This document shows positions 17,090 to 25,826 of a DNA stretch of 55,177 nucleotides, piece by piece. Positions within the stretch are counted from its first letter, which is position 1, and each line of letters begins with the position of its first letter. The notes below the pieces were generated by a model. That model did no database searches. It was given only the letters and a program-made list of their open reading frames with translations, and was not told where the DNA came from. A program made the position numbers and the translations under genes. This DNA is from Clostridia bacterium (GTDB taxonomy: Bacteria > Bacillota_A > Clostridia > Christensenellales > Aristaeellaceae), in the NCBI GenBank assembly GCA_017530275.1, contig JAFXMP010000111.1:1-55177 (forward strand). Reading direction: 5' to 3'.

Positions 17090-18001
17090 TTACGCGTGTA
17101 AGTCAAACATCTCCAGCAGGCTTTTGAACGTGTCCTGCCCATCCAGGCAAGTGTCCGTCAGCCAGCCCTTTTCATGATCCCACTGGGATAATCCGCGATA
17201 GTAAAACGCCTTTTTCCTGTCCTCGATCAGGAAGGGCACGATATTATGCCGCAGGCATTCTTTCAGCGCGATCAATCGCCCCACTCTCCCGTTCCCGTCC
17301 TGAAATGGATGGATTTGTTCAAACGCCGCGTGAAAAGCAATAATGTCTTCTATTTTGACCTCGCGTTTCGCGTTGTAGCCGTCGAGCAGCGCTTTCATCC
17401 GCGCGGGCACGTCCCTCGGTTTTGCCGTTTCCCGTCCGCCCACCACGTTGGGGCGTTTCTTGTATTCTCCAACTGCGAACCAGGCGAGCGTTGCATCCTT
17501 CGTATCGTGTTTGAGGATATAGTGCAGCCGTTTGATGATCTCTTCCGTCAGCACATCCTCGGCGCAGTCGATCACATAGTCGATGGCGCGGAAGTGGTGC
17601 ACCGTCTCCAGAATGTCGTCCACCGGTACGCCGTCCCCCGCGTTGAGGGTATTCGTCTCAAAAATCAGGCGGGTTTGATCCTCGGTCAGCCTGCTCCCCT
17701 CCATGTGGTTGGAATTGTAGGTCATCCGCACCTGGAGCTCATGATACAGTCCGCCGGAAACCTTCGCTTCCTTCTCCTCCCGCAGCGTTTGCAGGATCGG
17801 ATTGTCCGAAACCTGGCGGCAAAGCTCTGCCGCCGTGCAGGAAAAATACCCGCACAGCTTTTCCATCACCACCCGCGACAGTTCCTCCCCCCGGCCGATT
17901 TTCGCAATGGTTCTTGAGGAGATGCCCAAAAGTTTCGTCAGATCAGAGCGTTTGATTCCTCTTTCGTCCAGTTTTTCTTCCAGTCCTTTATAGGAAATCA
18001 T
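17090..18001 (-). CDS. HTH-Fic domain protein (class II Fic, AMPylator-type)
   Basis: A 303-residue protein. An N-terminal Xre/Cro-type HTH occupies about residues 5-62 (LTKLLGISSRTIAKIGRGEE). It is followed by a Fic domain with the complete active motif HPFQDGNGRVGR at 231-242, where His231 is the catalytic base. Upstream of the Fic core, S97-x-x-x-E101-G102 in NSNHMEGSRL matches the inhibitory [S/T]xxxE[G/N] helix, so this is a self-inhibited class II Fic that transfers AMP from ATP to a target protein. The fused HTH suggests DNA binding, probably at the three AAAGTAAAGA repeats that overlap its own promoter. The target is unknown, and no separate antitoxin gene is needed. It is divergent from a sodium:solute symporter. 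Confidence 0.9.
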   Translation of the reverse strand: MISYKGLEEKLDERGIKRSDLTKLLGISSRTIAKIGRGEELSRVVMEKLCGYFSCTAAELCRQVSDNPILQTLREEKEAKVSGGLYHELQVRMTYNSNHMEGSRLTEDQTRLIFETNTLNAGDGVPVDDILETVHHFRAIDYVIDCAEDVLTEEIIKRLHYILKHDTKDATLAWFAVGEYKKRPNVVGGRETAKPRDVPARMKALLDGYNAKREVKIEDIIAFHAAFEQIHPFQDGNGRVGRLIALKECLRHNIVPFLIEDRKKAFYYRGLSQWDHEKGWLTDTCLDGQDTFKSLLEMFDLHA

Positions 18002-18018
18002 ATTGTTCCCACTCCTTT

Positions 18019-18091
18019 ATCTTTACTTATTATACCCAAAAGCAAGGGAAAAGTAAAGATTTCATGATAAAATCCAAAGAAAAGTAAAGAC
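18019..18091. promoter_or_regulatory. Three phased AAAGTAAAGA repeats overlapping the Fic promoter
   Basis: AAGTAAAGAT occurs inverted at 18028-18019 and direct at 18051-18060, and AAGTAAAGA occurs again at 18082-18090. Centres are about 31 bp apart, close to three helical turns. A minus-strand promoter, TTTACT (18057-18052), 17 bp, TATAAT (18034-18029), has its -35 inside the middle repeat and its start region at the first. This is the expected layout for autoregulation by the HTH-Fic protein; that step is inferred. Confidence 0.6.
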
Positions 18092-18121
18092 ATCCTTTTC
18101 TGTATTTTTTCTGTTCTCCTC

Positions 18122-18150
18122 TTGACTTTAATGATTTTATGCGTTAAAGT
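18122..18150 (+). promoter_or_regulatory. Candidate promoter for the sodium:solute symporter
   Basis: TTGACT (18122-18127), a 17-bp spacer and TAAAGT (18145-18150), about 50 bp before the symporter ATG. CGTTAAAG occurs twice, at 18142-18149 and 18157-18164, overlapping the -10 and start region, and could be a regulator site. Confidence 0.5.
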
Positions 18151-18198
18151 GTAAATCGTTAAAGCAACGCCGCTTACGCGGAGAAGGAAGGACGAAAG

Positions 18199-19791
18199 AT
18201 GCTTCTGAAAATTCTGATGCTGGTGATTTTCTTTGGGCTGATGGTGGGCATCGGCCTGTACTGCCGCAAAAATTCCACGGACGTGAACGGCTTCGTGCTG
18301 GGGGGGCGCTCGGTCGGCCCGTGGCTCACAGCCTTCGCCTATGGCACCAGTTATTTCTCCGCTGTTATTTTTGTGGGATACGCAGGCCAGTTCGGCTGGA
18401 AGTTCGGCATTGCCGCCACCTGGATCGGCATTGGCAACGCGGTGATCGGTTCTCTGATGGCCTGGGCCGTGCTGGGCCGCCGCACCCGCATTATGACCCA
18501 GCATCTGTCCAGCGCCACCATGCCGGATTTCTTTGCCAAGCGGTTTGATTCCCAGTCGCTGAAAATCATTTCCGCTGTGGTCATCTTCATTTTCCTCATT
18601 CCCTACACCGCCAGCCTCTACAACGGCCTGAGCCGCCTGTTTGAAATGGCGTTCGGCGTCCCCTACATCTGGTGCGTAGTGGGTATGTCGGTGCTGACAG
18701 CCGTTTACGTGATCGCGGGCGGCTATATGGCCACCGCCATCAACGAATTCATTCAGGGCATCATTATGATCTTTGGCATCATCGCCGTTATCGCCGCGGT
18801 ACTGGGCAAGCACGATGGCTTCCTGGGTTCTCTGGAAGGCCTGGCCATCGTGCCGGTAACGGAAGCCGAGGCGGCGGTTACGCCCGCCTTAGGCGTCCCG
18901 GGTATTTTCAACTCCTTCTTCGGCCCCGATCCCCTGAGCCTGCTGGGCGTGGTGATTCTGACTTCCCTGGGCACCTGGGGGCTGCCGCAGATGGTGGGCA
19001 AATTCTATGCCATTAAGCACGAAGGCGACATTCACAAGGGCACCATCATTTCCACCGTATTCGCCGTGATCGTGGCCGGCGGGTGCTATTTCTTAGGCGG
19101 CTTCGGCCGGCTGTTCACCGGCGATCCCGGCATCCAGTTCAACGCCAAGGGCGGCATTGTATTCGACTCCATCATTCCCGCCATGCTTTCCAACCTGCCG
19201 GATGTGCTGATCGCCGTGGTAATCATCCTGGTGCTCTCCGCCTCCATGAGTACGCTGTCCTCCCTGGTGCTCACTTCCTCCTCCACAGTGACCCTGGATC
19301 TGCTCAAAGGCCACGTCGTCAGGAAGATGGATGAAAAGAAGCAGCTGCTCACCATGCGGGGCCTCATCGTGGTATTCATCGCCATTTCCGCCGTCATTGC
19401 CATCATTCAGGTCAATTCTCCCGTGGCCTTCATCGCCCAGGCCATGGGCGTCAGCTGGGGGGCCATGGCCGGCGCGTTTCTGGCGCCCTTCCTCTACGGT
19501 CTGTACTGGAAGCGCGCCACATCCTGGGGCTGTTGGGCGTCCATCCTGTTCTCCAGTATCTTTATGACCCTTGTGATGTTCAATCAGCTGGGTGTGCTGA
19601 CGCTGAATCTGGGCCTGCTCAGCTCTCCCATCAACGCGGGCGCGTTCTGCATGCTCGCCGGGCTGCTGATCGTGCCCATCGTCAGCCTGATCAGCAAAGC
19701 GCCCGACAGGAAACTGGTGGACGACGCTTTCTCCTGCTACGATCAAAAGGTGCTCGTCAAGCAGGCCGAAGCCCTGGCCGACCCAGAATGA
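18199..19791 (+). CDS. Sodium:solute symporter (SSS family)
   Basis: A 530-residue membrane protein with about 13 hydrophobic segments, the usual SSS fold. Family features are the N-terminal GFVLGGRSVGPWLTAFAYGT, the central GGYMATAINEFIQGIIM and the sodium-site region SASMSTLSSLVLTSSSTVTLDL. It would import an organic solute (amino acid, sugar, carboxylate or similar) with Na+; the substrate cannot be told from sequence. It is a single gene with its own promoter and terminator. The ATG at 18199 follows GGAAGGACGAAAG. Confidence 0.92.
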   Translation: MLLKILMLVIFFGLMVGIGLYCRKNSTDVNGFVLGGRSVGPWLTAFAYGTSYFSAVIFVGYAGQFGWKFGIAATWIGIGNAVIGSLMAWAVLGRRTRIMTQHLSSATMPDFFAKRFDSQSLKIISAVVIFIFLIPYTASLYNGLSRLFEMAFGVPYIWCVVGMSVLTAVYVIAGGYMATAINEFIQGIIMIFGIIAVIAAVLGKHDGFLGSLEGLAIVPVTEAEAAVTPALGVPGIFNSFFGPDPLSLLGVVILTSLGTWGLPQMVGKFYAIKHEGDIHKGTIISTVFAVIVAGGCYFLGGFGRLFTGDPGIQFNAKGGIVFDSIIPAMLSNLPDVLIAVVIILVLSASMSTLSSLVLTSSSTVTLDLLKGHVVRKMDEKKQLLTMRGLIVVFIAISAVIAIIQVNSPVAFIAQAMGVSWGAMAGAFLAPFLYGLYWKRATSWGCWASILFSSIFMTLVMFNQLGVLTLNLGLLSSPINAGAFCMLAGLLIVPIVSLISKAPDRKLVDDAFSCYDQKVLVKQAEALADPE

Positions 19792-19820
19792 TCCGCATAT
19801 TTGTTTCGCACAATGAAAGC

Positions 19821-19846
19821 GCGGCCCGCTTTTGCGGGCCGTTTTT
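19821..19846 (+). terminator. Intrinsic terminator after the symporter
   Basis: GGCCCGC and GCGGGCC form a GC-rich stem with a 3-4 nt TTTT loop, followed by GTTTTT. It lies 30 bp past the symporter stop. Confidence 0.85.
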
Positions 19847-19860
19847 GGCTTTCACAGCGG

Positions 19861-19889
19861 TTGACAGAAGAAAGCGGATGCACTACAAT
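19861..19889 (+). promoter_or_regulatory. Sigma-A promoter for the yjjI-yjjW operon
   Basis: Perfect TTGACA (19861-19866), a 17-bp spacer and TACAAT (19884-19889), about 60 bp upstream of the TTG start. Confidence 0.75.
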
Positions 19890-19950
19890 AGAAACTGAAT
19901 GAAGATCAGAAATTGATCGTCTTTACGACCGCATTCAGGAGGGATCGAAT

Positions 19951-21471
19951 TTGTCGGACGCGCTGAAAATCATTCAGGACCCCACGTTGACCTATCGGCA
20001 GGAATTGGCGGCTCTGGCCCGCCTCGGCGAAAGCACCGACGATACCCTGCGCTATTCCGACGCCTATTACGCCGCCAAGAAAAAAGGTGCGCTCTGCGAT
20101 TTGAACGAGGGCGTCATGCCCTACCGGCCCCGGTACATCTGCCCGGATTACGAGCTGTTGTTTCAAAAAGGCTGCGCGTTTTTGGAATTGGACCCGCCCA
20201 AGGATCTGCTGGAAGCCGTGAACGTGCTGGAAATCTTCTACTGCCACGTGCCCTCTATCACCACCTATCCCGTGTACCTGGGCGATCTGGATAAATTGCT
20301 GGAGCCCTTCGTGGTGCGGGAAGACAGAGCATATGCCAAAAAAGTGCTGCGGCTGTTCCTGCGGAATATCGACCGGGTGCAGACGGATTCCTTCGTGCAC
20401 GCTGACATAGGGCCGGAGGACACTGTGACCGGACGGCTTTTGCTGGAATTGACCGAAGAAATGCAGCTGGCGATCCCCAATCTGACCCTGCGCTATGACC
20501 CGGATAGGACCAGCGACGATTTTGCCTTGGCCTGCGTCAAGTGCATGCTGAAAACGGCCAAACCCTCCTTTGCCAACCACCGCATGTTTGTGAAGGAATG
20601 GGGCGAACAGTACGCCATCGCCTCCTGCTATAACGGCCTGGCCATCGGCGGCGGCGGCTTCACCCTGCCCCGCATGCGGCTGTATGAATGCTCCCTGGAC
20701 GCGAAGTCCCCGGAGGATTTCATCGAAAACGTGCTGCCCCGGTACATTGACCTGCAATTGGAGTATATGGATAAGCGGGTCAAGTTCATTGTGGAGGAAT
20801 CCAGTTTCTTCAAAACCAATTTCCTGGTGACGGAGGGCTTTGTGAAACAGGAAAACTTCATCGGCATGTTCGGCGTGGTGGGTCTTGCGGAATGCTGCAA
20901 TCACCTGCTGGGCATTGAGGACAAGAAAAAGGGCTTCGGCATGAATGAAAAGGCCTTGGCTTTGGGCCTCGAAATCATGAACGCTATGGAGAAGCGCGTC
21001 AGCGAGCACGTGGCCCCTTACTGCGACGCTTACGGCCACCATTACCGCCTGCACGCCCAGGTGGGCATCGACACCGACGGCATGGACGATTCCCCCGGCA
21101 CCCGCATCCCCATCGGCGTGGAGCCCACCATGCTGGAGCAGTTGGAAGTGAACGAAAAGTTCCACCCCTATTTCCCTACTGGCACCGGCGACATTTTCAA
21201 GTTTGAGGAAACCTATCTCAAAACGCCGGACGCCATCCTGCCTATCATCAAGGGGTCGCTTGCTAACGGCCTTCGATATTTCTCCGGTTATCTGGAAAAC
21301 AACGACGTGGTGCGCGTGACGGGCTATCTGGTGAAAAAGAGCGAGATTGAAAAGCTCCGGCAGAAAAAGCAGTCGCTGAACCAGGTGACGCTGTTCGGCA
21401 TGGGCGCCCAGGACGGCGGCCACGCCTTGGATCGGAGGATTCAGCATCATGAAGAGAGCGCCTGTCAATAA
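19951..21471 (+). CDS. yjjI: YjjI family glycine radical enzyme
   Basis: A 506-residue member of the YjjI branch of glycyl-radical enzymes, oxygen-sensitive and cytoplasmic; the reaction of this branch is not established. The candidate thiyl Cys is at about 226 (YAIASCYNGLAIGGGG) and the glycyl-radical site is RVTGYLVK near the C-terminus (Gly about 458). The start is a TTG at 19951, 7 bp after GGAGGG; no better in-frame start is visible. The yjjW activase gene starts 23 bp inside its 3' end, so the pair is translated together. The strong promoter suggests real use. Presence implies anaerobic life. Confidence 0.9.
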   Translation: MSDALKIIQDPTLTYRQELAALARLGESTDDTLRYSDAYYAAKKKGALCDLNEGVMPYRPRYICPDYELLFQKGCAFLELDPPKDLLEAVNVLEIFYCHVPSITTYPVYLGDLDKLLEPFVVREDRAYAKKVLRLFLRNIDRVQTDSFVHADIGPEDTVTGRLLLELTEEMQLAIPNLTLRYDPDRTSDDFALACVKCMLKTAKPSFANHRMFVKEWGEQYAIASCYNGLAIGGGGFTLPRMRLYECSLDAKSPEDFIENVLPRYIDLQLEYMDKRVKFIVEESSFFKTNFLVTEGFVKQENFIGMFGVVGLAECCNHLLGIEDKKKGFGMNEKALALGLEIMNAMEKRVSEHVAPYCDAYGHHYRLHAQVGIDTDGMDDSPGTRIPIGVEPTMLEQLEVNEKFHPYFPTGTGDIFKFEETYLKTPDAILPIIKGSLANGLRYFSGYLENNDVVRVTGYLVKKSEIEKLRQKKQSLNQVTLFGMGAQDGGHALDRRIQHHEESACQ

Positions 21472-22291
21472 AATCATTCCCTTTTCCAATGTGGACGGCC
21501 CGGGCAACCGGACCTCCATTTTCTTTCAGGGCTGCACCTTCAACTGCCTGTTCTGCCATAACCCGGAAACCATTCATCTGTGCGAAGGCTGCGGCATCTG
21601 CGTGGAAAAATGCCCGGCAGAGGCGCTTAAATGGGACGATGAGGGCGAAATAAAATGGACGCAGGAAGCATGCGTTCAGTGCGATACCTGCATCCACGTG
21701 TGTCCCCACGACGCTTCCCCCAAGGTGCAATGGATGACGGTGGAGGAAGTGCTTTCCCAGATCAAGCGCAGCGCTCCCTACATCGGCGGCGTCACCACCT
21801 CCGGCGGGGAATGCACATTGTACAATGATTTTCTGATCGAGCTTTTCACGAAAGTGCGGAAAATGGGCAAAACCTGCCTGATCGATTCCAACGGGTCCTT
21901 CGATTTTGAAGCCGATCCCCGGGTACTGGCGGTGTGCGACGGGGTCATGCTGGACGTGAAGGCCGTGGAGCCGGGATGGAGCAATACCCTGATTTCCTAT
22001 CCCCGGGACAGGGTGCTGCATAATTTGGATTATTTGCTGAAAGCCGACAAGCTCTTTGAAGTGCGCACCGTCATTTTCCCGGGCAGGGATCAGGAAAACG
22101 AGGAAACGGTGCGGTACGTATCGCGCCGGATTGGCGGCCGGTGCGCTTACAAAATCATCCGCTACCGGCCCTTCGGCGTGCGGGAGCGGTATCAGAAGAT
22201 TTTAGGTGAATTTGAAACAGAGGAGGCCTATGCCCAGCGGTTTGCCCTTCTCGCGCGGGAGGTAGGGGCGGAAAAGGCATACGTTGTATAG
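21449..22291 (+). CDS. yjjW: YjjW family glycine radical enzyme activase (radical SAM)
   Basis: A 280-residue radical SAM enzyme that would install the glycyl radical on YjjI. The SAM cluster motif CTFNCLFC (CxxxCxxC) lies near residues 29-36. It is followed by two ferredoxin-type 4Fe-4S motifs (CEGCGICVEKCP and CVQCDTCIHVCP), then the activase pattern TSGGECTLYNDF. Length and domain order match GRE activases with an inserted ferredoxin domain. It overlaps yjjI by 23 bp. Its ribosome site (GGAGG) lies inside the yjjI coding sequence. Confidence 0.92.
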   Translation: MKRAPVNKIIPFSNVDGPGNRTSIFFQGCTFNCLFCHNPETIHLCEGCGICVEKCPAEALKWDDEGEIKWTQEACVQCDTCIHVCPHDASPKVQWMTVEEVLSQIKRSAPYIGGVTTSGGECTLYNDFLIELFTKVRKMGKTCLIDSNGSFDFEADPRVLAVCDGVMLDVKAVEPGWSNTLISYPRDRVLHNLDYLLKADKLFEVRTVIFPGRDQENEETVRYVSRRIGGRCAYKIIRYRPFGVRERYQKILGEFETEEAYAQRFALLAREVGAEKAYVV

Positions 22292-22346
22292 AAATAAACC
22301 TGCGGACCAATCATCGTCCGTCGCTTTGCATTTACAGGAGGGGCCA

Positions 22347-22868
22347 ATGAGACTGCTGTTCGAGATCGACAAAAAAGACTATGGGGAATGCACCCATTCC
22401 TTTTCCCGGCCATCGGCTCGGAGCGTCATCATCAAAGACGGGAAAATCGCCATGATCCACAGCCTGAAATACGATTACTACAAATTCCCCGGCGGGGGAA
22501 TTGAAAAAGGAGAAAACCCCGTGGAGGCCATGATCCGGGAAACGCGGGAGGAATCCGGCCTGAACGTGAAGCCTGAAACGGTCAGGGAATACGGATACGT
22601 GCACCGCATCCAGCGAAGCGACAAGGATGAAACGGAATGCTTTATCCAGGATAATTACTATTACCTCTGCGAAGCGGAGGACCGGCCCGCCGCCCAGCAC
22701 TTGGACGACTACGAGGCGGGGGAAGGCTATACGCTGGAATTTGTCGATCCCATGACGGCCATTCGGAAAAACCGCGCCGTCGGCCAAACGCCCTATAATC
22801 CTATGATGTTCGAGCGGGAAGCCCGGGTATTGGAATTGTTGATGGCCGAGGGCATACTGAGCGAGTAA
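22347..22868 (+). CDS. NUDIX hydrolase
   Basis: A 173-residue NUDIX-fold pyrophosphohydrolase. The Nudix box is complete: GGGIEKGENPVEAMIRETRE followed by ESGL (GX5EX7REUXEEXGU). It would hydrolyse a nucleoside diphosphate linked to another moiety; the substrate is not determined. ATG 22347 is preceded by CAGGAGGGG at about 6 bp. The frame could start upstream at 22284, but that start overlaps the yjjW end and has no ribosome site. It follows yjjW by 55 bp and may be on the same transcript. Confidence 0.88.
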   Translation: MRLLFEIDKKDYGECTHSFSRPSARSVIIKDGKIAMIHSLKYDYYKFPGGGIEKGENPVEAMIRETREESGLNVKPETVREYGYVHRIQRSDKDETECFIQDNYYYLCEAEDRPAAQHLDDYEAGEGYTLEFVDPMTAIRKNRAVGQTPYNPMMFEREARVLELLMAEGILSE

Positions 22869-22900
22869 ACCTCTTTGTCTGCGTCTTAACGCAAAAAGAA

Positions 22901-22936
22901 CTGCCGCGGAAGCAAAACTTCCGCGGCAGCATTTTT
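22901..22936. terminator. Bidirectional terminator
   Basis: CTGCCGCGGAAG pairs perfectly with CTTCCGCGGCAG (12 bp, 5-nt loop). A T-run follows on the plus strand and an A-run precedes, giving T's on the minus strand. It serves both the NUDIX gene and the convergent binding-protein gene. Confidence 0.85.
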
Positions 22937-22949
22937 TGAACGCTGTGTA

Positions 22950-23969
22950 TTACCGGGTTTCGGTGTAGAGGGCGTTCCATTTCTCCAGCATTTCAGCCTT
23001 GTGGTCGATGAGCCACGCAGTGTCGCGGGAGACCCAGTTGATGGTATCGTCGGCGGGCAGATACTTGATCTCGTAGTGTGCCTTGGGATTGGTGAAACGC
23101 AGGGTTTCCAGGCGGGTAGCCAGGGCTTCCTGTCCTTCGGGGCTCATGAGGAAGTTGATCAGAGCCTTGGCGGCTTCGGGATGGGGGCAATTCTCGATCA
23201 TGGCGCAGCCCATGGTGGTGCCGGACGCGCCATTTTCGGGATACTGGATGCGGATGCGGTCGGAACCGGCCTTGAGCAGGGTGTCCGCGCCGTCTTCATA
23301 GGTAAGGCCCACCGCGTATTCGCCGCTGTCCACAGCCTTGAAGCACACGGAGGAGGAGGTGGAGATCACCATGCCGTTCTCCAGCAGGCCGCGCATGATG
23401 GCCCAGGCTTCGTCGCTGTCATAGCCGTACACGGCGAAGATGTTGCACAGGTTGTTCCAGGCGGCGGAGGAGCTGTTGGGGTCGCTCAGCACGATGCGGC
23501 CTTTCAGGGCGGGATTGAGCAGGTCCTCATAGGTGCGGATCTCCAGCCCCAGTTCCTTTTCCAGTTCCACGTTCACGCAGAAGCAGACGGTGCTCAGATG
23601 GTCCTGGTTGTAACGGCCGTTGTGGCTCTTGTAGTCGTCGGGCAGATCATCTTCATAGGGAGAAGTGTACAGCGCGTAGATGTCGTCGTTCTTGGAGCCG
23701 TCGGAGGGGGACAGGCCGCCCCACTGTACGTCGCCCTGGGGATTGCCCGCTTCGGCGCGGGTACGGGCCTGGAGCTCGCCGGCGGAGCCGTTCACCACTT
23801 CCACTTCTACGTCGGGATAAATCTCGTTGAAAGCTTCGATCAGGTTGTCGATGTCGTTGTCCGTCATGGAGCTGTACAGCACCAGGGGACCGCTGACATT
23901 TTCCGCCAGAGCGGCGCAGCAGGCCAGCGCCATCACGGCGGCAAGCAGGAGAGCAAGCAGTTTCTTCAT
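22950..23969 (-). CDS. ABC transporter substrate-binding protein (iron/phosphonate type)
   Basis: A 339-residue secreted binding protein with a signal peptide (MKKLLALLLAAVMALACCAALAEN). The mature start GPLVLYSSMTDNDIDNLIEAF and later LKGRIVLSDPNSSSAAWNNL and GCAMIENCPHPEAAKALINF place it with the AfuA/FbpA-like group, which binds Fe3+ or, in relatives, aminoethylphosphonate. It is the last gene of an ATPase-permease-binding protein operon, but 204 bp of repeat-containing DNA separate it from the permease. A palindromic operator at the operon promoter would suit metal control. The exact ligand is inferred; a lipobox at ALAC is possible but weak. Confidence 0.82.
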   Translation of the reverse strand: MKKLLALLLAAVMALACCAALAENVSGPLVLYSSMTDNDIDNLIEAFNEIYPDVEVEVVNGSAGELQARTRAEAGNPQGDVQWGGLSPSDGSKNDDIYALYTSPYEDDLPDDYKSHNGRYNQDHLSTVCFCVNVELEKELGLEIRTYEDLLNPALKGRIVLSDPNSSSAAWNNLCNIFAVYGYDSDEAWAIMRGLLENGMVISTSSSVCFKAVDSGEYAVGLTYEDGADTLLKAGSDRIRIQYPENGASGTTMGCAMIENCPHPEAAKALINFLMSPEGQEALATRLETLRFTNPKAHYEIKYLPADDTINWVSRDTAWLIDHKAEMLEKWNALYTETR

Positions 23970-24033
23970 GGTTGGGAAACCTCCTTAGAGAAATTTTATT
24001 TTCAGGCGCGTGTGAACGCCCGAGGTACTGATT

Positions 24034-24148
24034 CAGAGTTGACAGTTGGGAGCTGAGAGTTGAGATGAAATACTGTCTAAAGAGTACCGATTGATTCTTT
24101 ATCAAACAATCTTTATCTCAACTCTCCGCTCTCAACTCTCCACTCTCT
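24034..24148. repeat. GAGAGTTGAGA-type inverted repeat, copy A
   Basis: The left arm (24034-24066, built of AGAGTTGA/GAGAGTTGAGAT units) and the right arm (24115-24148, built of CAACTCTC units) are imperfect inverted repeats around a roughly 48-bp AT-rich centre. A second copy is at 37697-37796. This copy sits between the permease and binding-protein genes of one operon and could fold in the mRNA. Confidence 0.7.
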
Positions 24149-24173
24149 TTCTCCGCCGCGCTTCGGCAGGGCA

Positions 24174-25823
24174 TTACAGTTTGATGTCCTCGCTCTTGGT
24201 CACGGCCAGATAGAGGATCAGGGAGATGGCGGTGAGCACTGTCAGGATGGCGGCGAATGCGCAGGCCAGGCCGTCGTTGCCGCGGGAAATGGCGGCGTAG
24301 GTGCTCATGGTCAGGGTGATCGTCTTATTATTATAAAGGATGATGGCGCTGGAAAGCTCTGTCACGATGGCGACCCAGCTTAAAACCGCGCCGCTCATGA
24401 TGCCGTTGGCCATCATGGGGGTGGTGACGGCCAGGAAGGTTTTCAGCTTGCCCGCGCCCAGGGACAGGGACGCTTCCTCCGTGCTGATGGGGATGCTTTG
24501 CAGCGTGGCCGTAGCCGATCGAATGGTATAAGGCATTCGGCGTATCACCAGGGCGATGATCATCACCGCCGCGGTGCCGGTCAGCGCCAGGGGTTTTTTG
24601 CCGAAGGCGATCACCAGGGCGATACCGATGATGGAGCCGGGCATGATGTAGGGCAGCATCGACAATGTGTCGATGGTATGGTTCAGGGGCCGGGGCCGCC
24701 GCACCACCAGATAGGCGATGAGGATGGCGAACAGGATGATCAGCGCCAGGGCCACAACGCCGAAGATCATGGTGTTTTCAATGGAGCGCTGGAGAAGCTT
24801 CTTTACCGCTTTTTCGTAATTGACGAAGCTGAAGCCCGGCTTGAACACCGCGCCGTCGCAGTTGCGGAAGGACAGGTACACGATGTACAGCTGGGGCAGG
24901 AACGCCAGAGCGATCAGACCGTAGCAATACACATACATGAGCACGCCGGCCACGCCATGGGGCTTGCGCTTCTGAACGGGGTTCATGCAGTTGATGGAGA
25001 AATTGTACTTTTTGGTGGCCCACTTTTGCAGGAAGAACACCAGGGCCGTTACTACGATGGCGATGATGGAAATGGCGGCGGCGAAGTTGTGGTCCGTGCC
25101 GTTTTCACCCAAATACTGGTTATAGATTTCCACCGGGAAGGTGCGGTAGCCTTCGCCAATGAGCAATGGTGTGCCGAAATCCGCGAAAGCCCGCATGAAC
25201 ACCAGCAGGGAGGCCGCCAGGATGGTGGGCATGGAAAGCTGCATGATTACGTTGAAGAACCGTTTCACGCCGGTGCAGCCCATATTGGCCGAGGCTTCGA
25301 TCAGGGAATTGTCGATGGACTTGAACGCGCCGTTCATGTACACAAACACCAGAGGGAAGAATTTCAGCGCCTGCACCATCAGAATGCCGCCGAAGCCGTA
25401 GATGCTGCCCAGCTTGATGCCGAACACGTCCTTAAAGAACACGGTGATCACGCCGTTGCGGCCCAGCAGCATGATCCAGCTGTAGGCCCCGATGAAGGGG
25501 GCGCTCATGCAGCACAGAATGGAAACAACGAACAGGAACTTGCTGCCCTTGAGCTGGAAGAAGGAGTAAAAGTAAGCGAAGGGGATGCCCAGCAGCAGCG
25601 TCACCGCCGTCACCGCGATGGTGACCACGAAGCTGTTCTGGATGGTGGAGGAATAATAGGGGGTGGAGAAGAATTTGGCGAACTGCTCGAAGGTGAACTG
25701 CCCGTCCTTGTTGATCACGGCCTGCCTAAGAATGCCGTACATGGGATAGACCAGGAACAGGGCGAACAGGGCCAGGAAAATCCACGTAATGACCGACCAG
25801 ACTTCAAATTTTCTTTTTTTCAC
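24174..25823 (-). CDS. ABC transporter permease, fused two-domain (iron type, FbpB/ThiP-like)
   Basis: A 549-residue permease with about 12 membrane segments and two BPD_transp_1 domains in one chain, as in FbpB/ThiP-like iron, thiamine or phosphonate importers. The coupling (EAA-like) loops are ASANMGCTGVKRFFNVIMQL in the first half and EEASLSLGAGKLKTFLAVTT in the second. It ends with the usual C-terminal membrane helix (LILYLAVTKSEDIKL). It starts 3 bp after the ATPase gene ends, so the two are coupled. It works with the upstream ATPase and downstream binding protein. Confidence 0.9.
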   Translation of the reverse strand: MKKRKFEVWSVITWIFLALFALFLVYPMYGILRQAVINKDGQFTFEQFAKFFSTPYYSSTIQNSFVVTIAVTAVTLLLGIPFAYFYSFFQLKGSKFLFVVSILCCMSAPFIGAYSWIMLLGRNGVITVFFKDVFGIKLGSIYGFGGILMVQALKFFPLVFVYMNGAFKSIDNSLIEASANMGCTGVKRFFNVIMQLSMPTILAASLLVFMRAFADFGTPLLIGEGYRTFPVEIYNQYLGENGTDHNFAAAISIIAIVVTALVFFLQKWATKKYNFSINCMNPVQKRKPHGVAGVLMYVYCYGLIALAFLPQLYIVYLSFRNCDGAVFKPGFSFVNYEKAVKKLLQRSIENTMIFGVVALALIILFAILIAYLVVRRPRPLNHTIDTLSMLPYIMPGSIIGIALVIAFGKKPLALTGTAAVMIIALVIRRMPYTIRSATATLQSIPISTEEASLSLGAGKLKTFLAVTTPMMANGIMSGAVLSWVAIVTELSSAIILYNNKTITLTMSTYAAISRGNDGLACAFAAILTVLTAISLILYLAVTKSEDIKL

Positions 25824-25826
25824 GGC

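Noticed and set aside
19906..21519. 537-codon minus-strand open frame opposite yjjI
   Set aside because: It mirrors a recognised glycyl-radical enzyme gene and has no family features.
24034..24148. GAGAGTTGAGA repeats as a CRISPR array
   Set aside because: Units are too short, have no unique spacers and form an inverted rather than a regularly spaced direct pattern; no cas genes are present.
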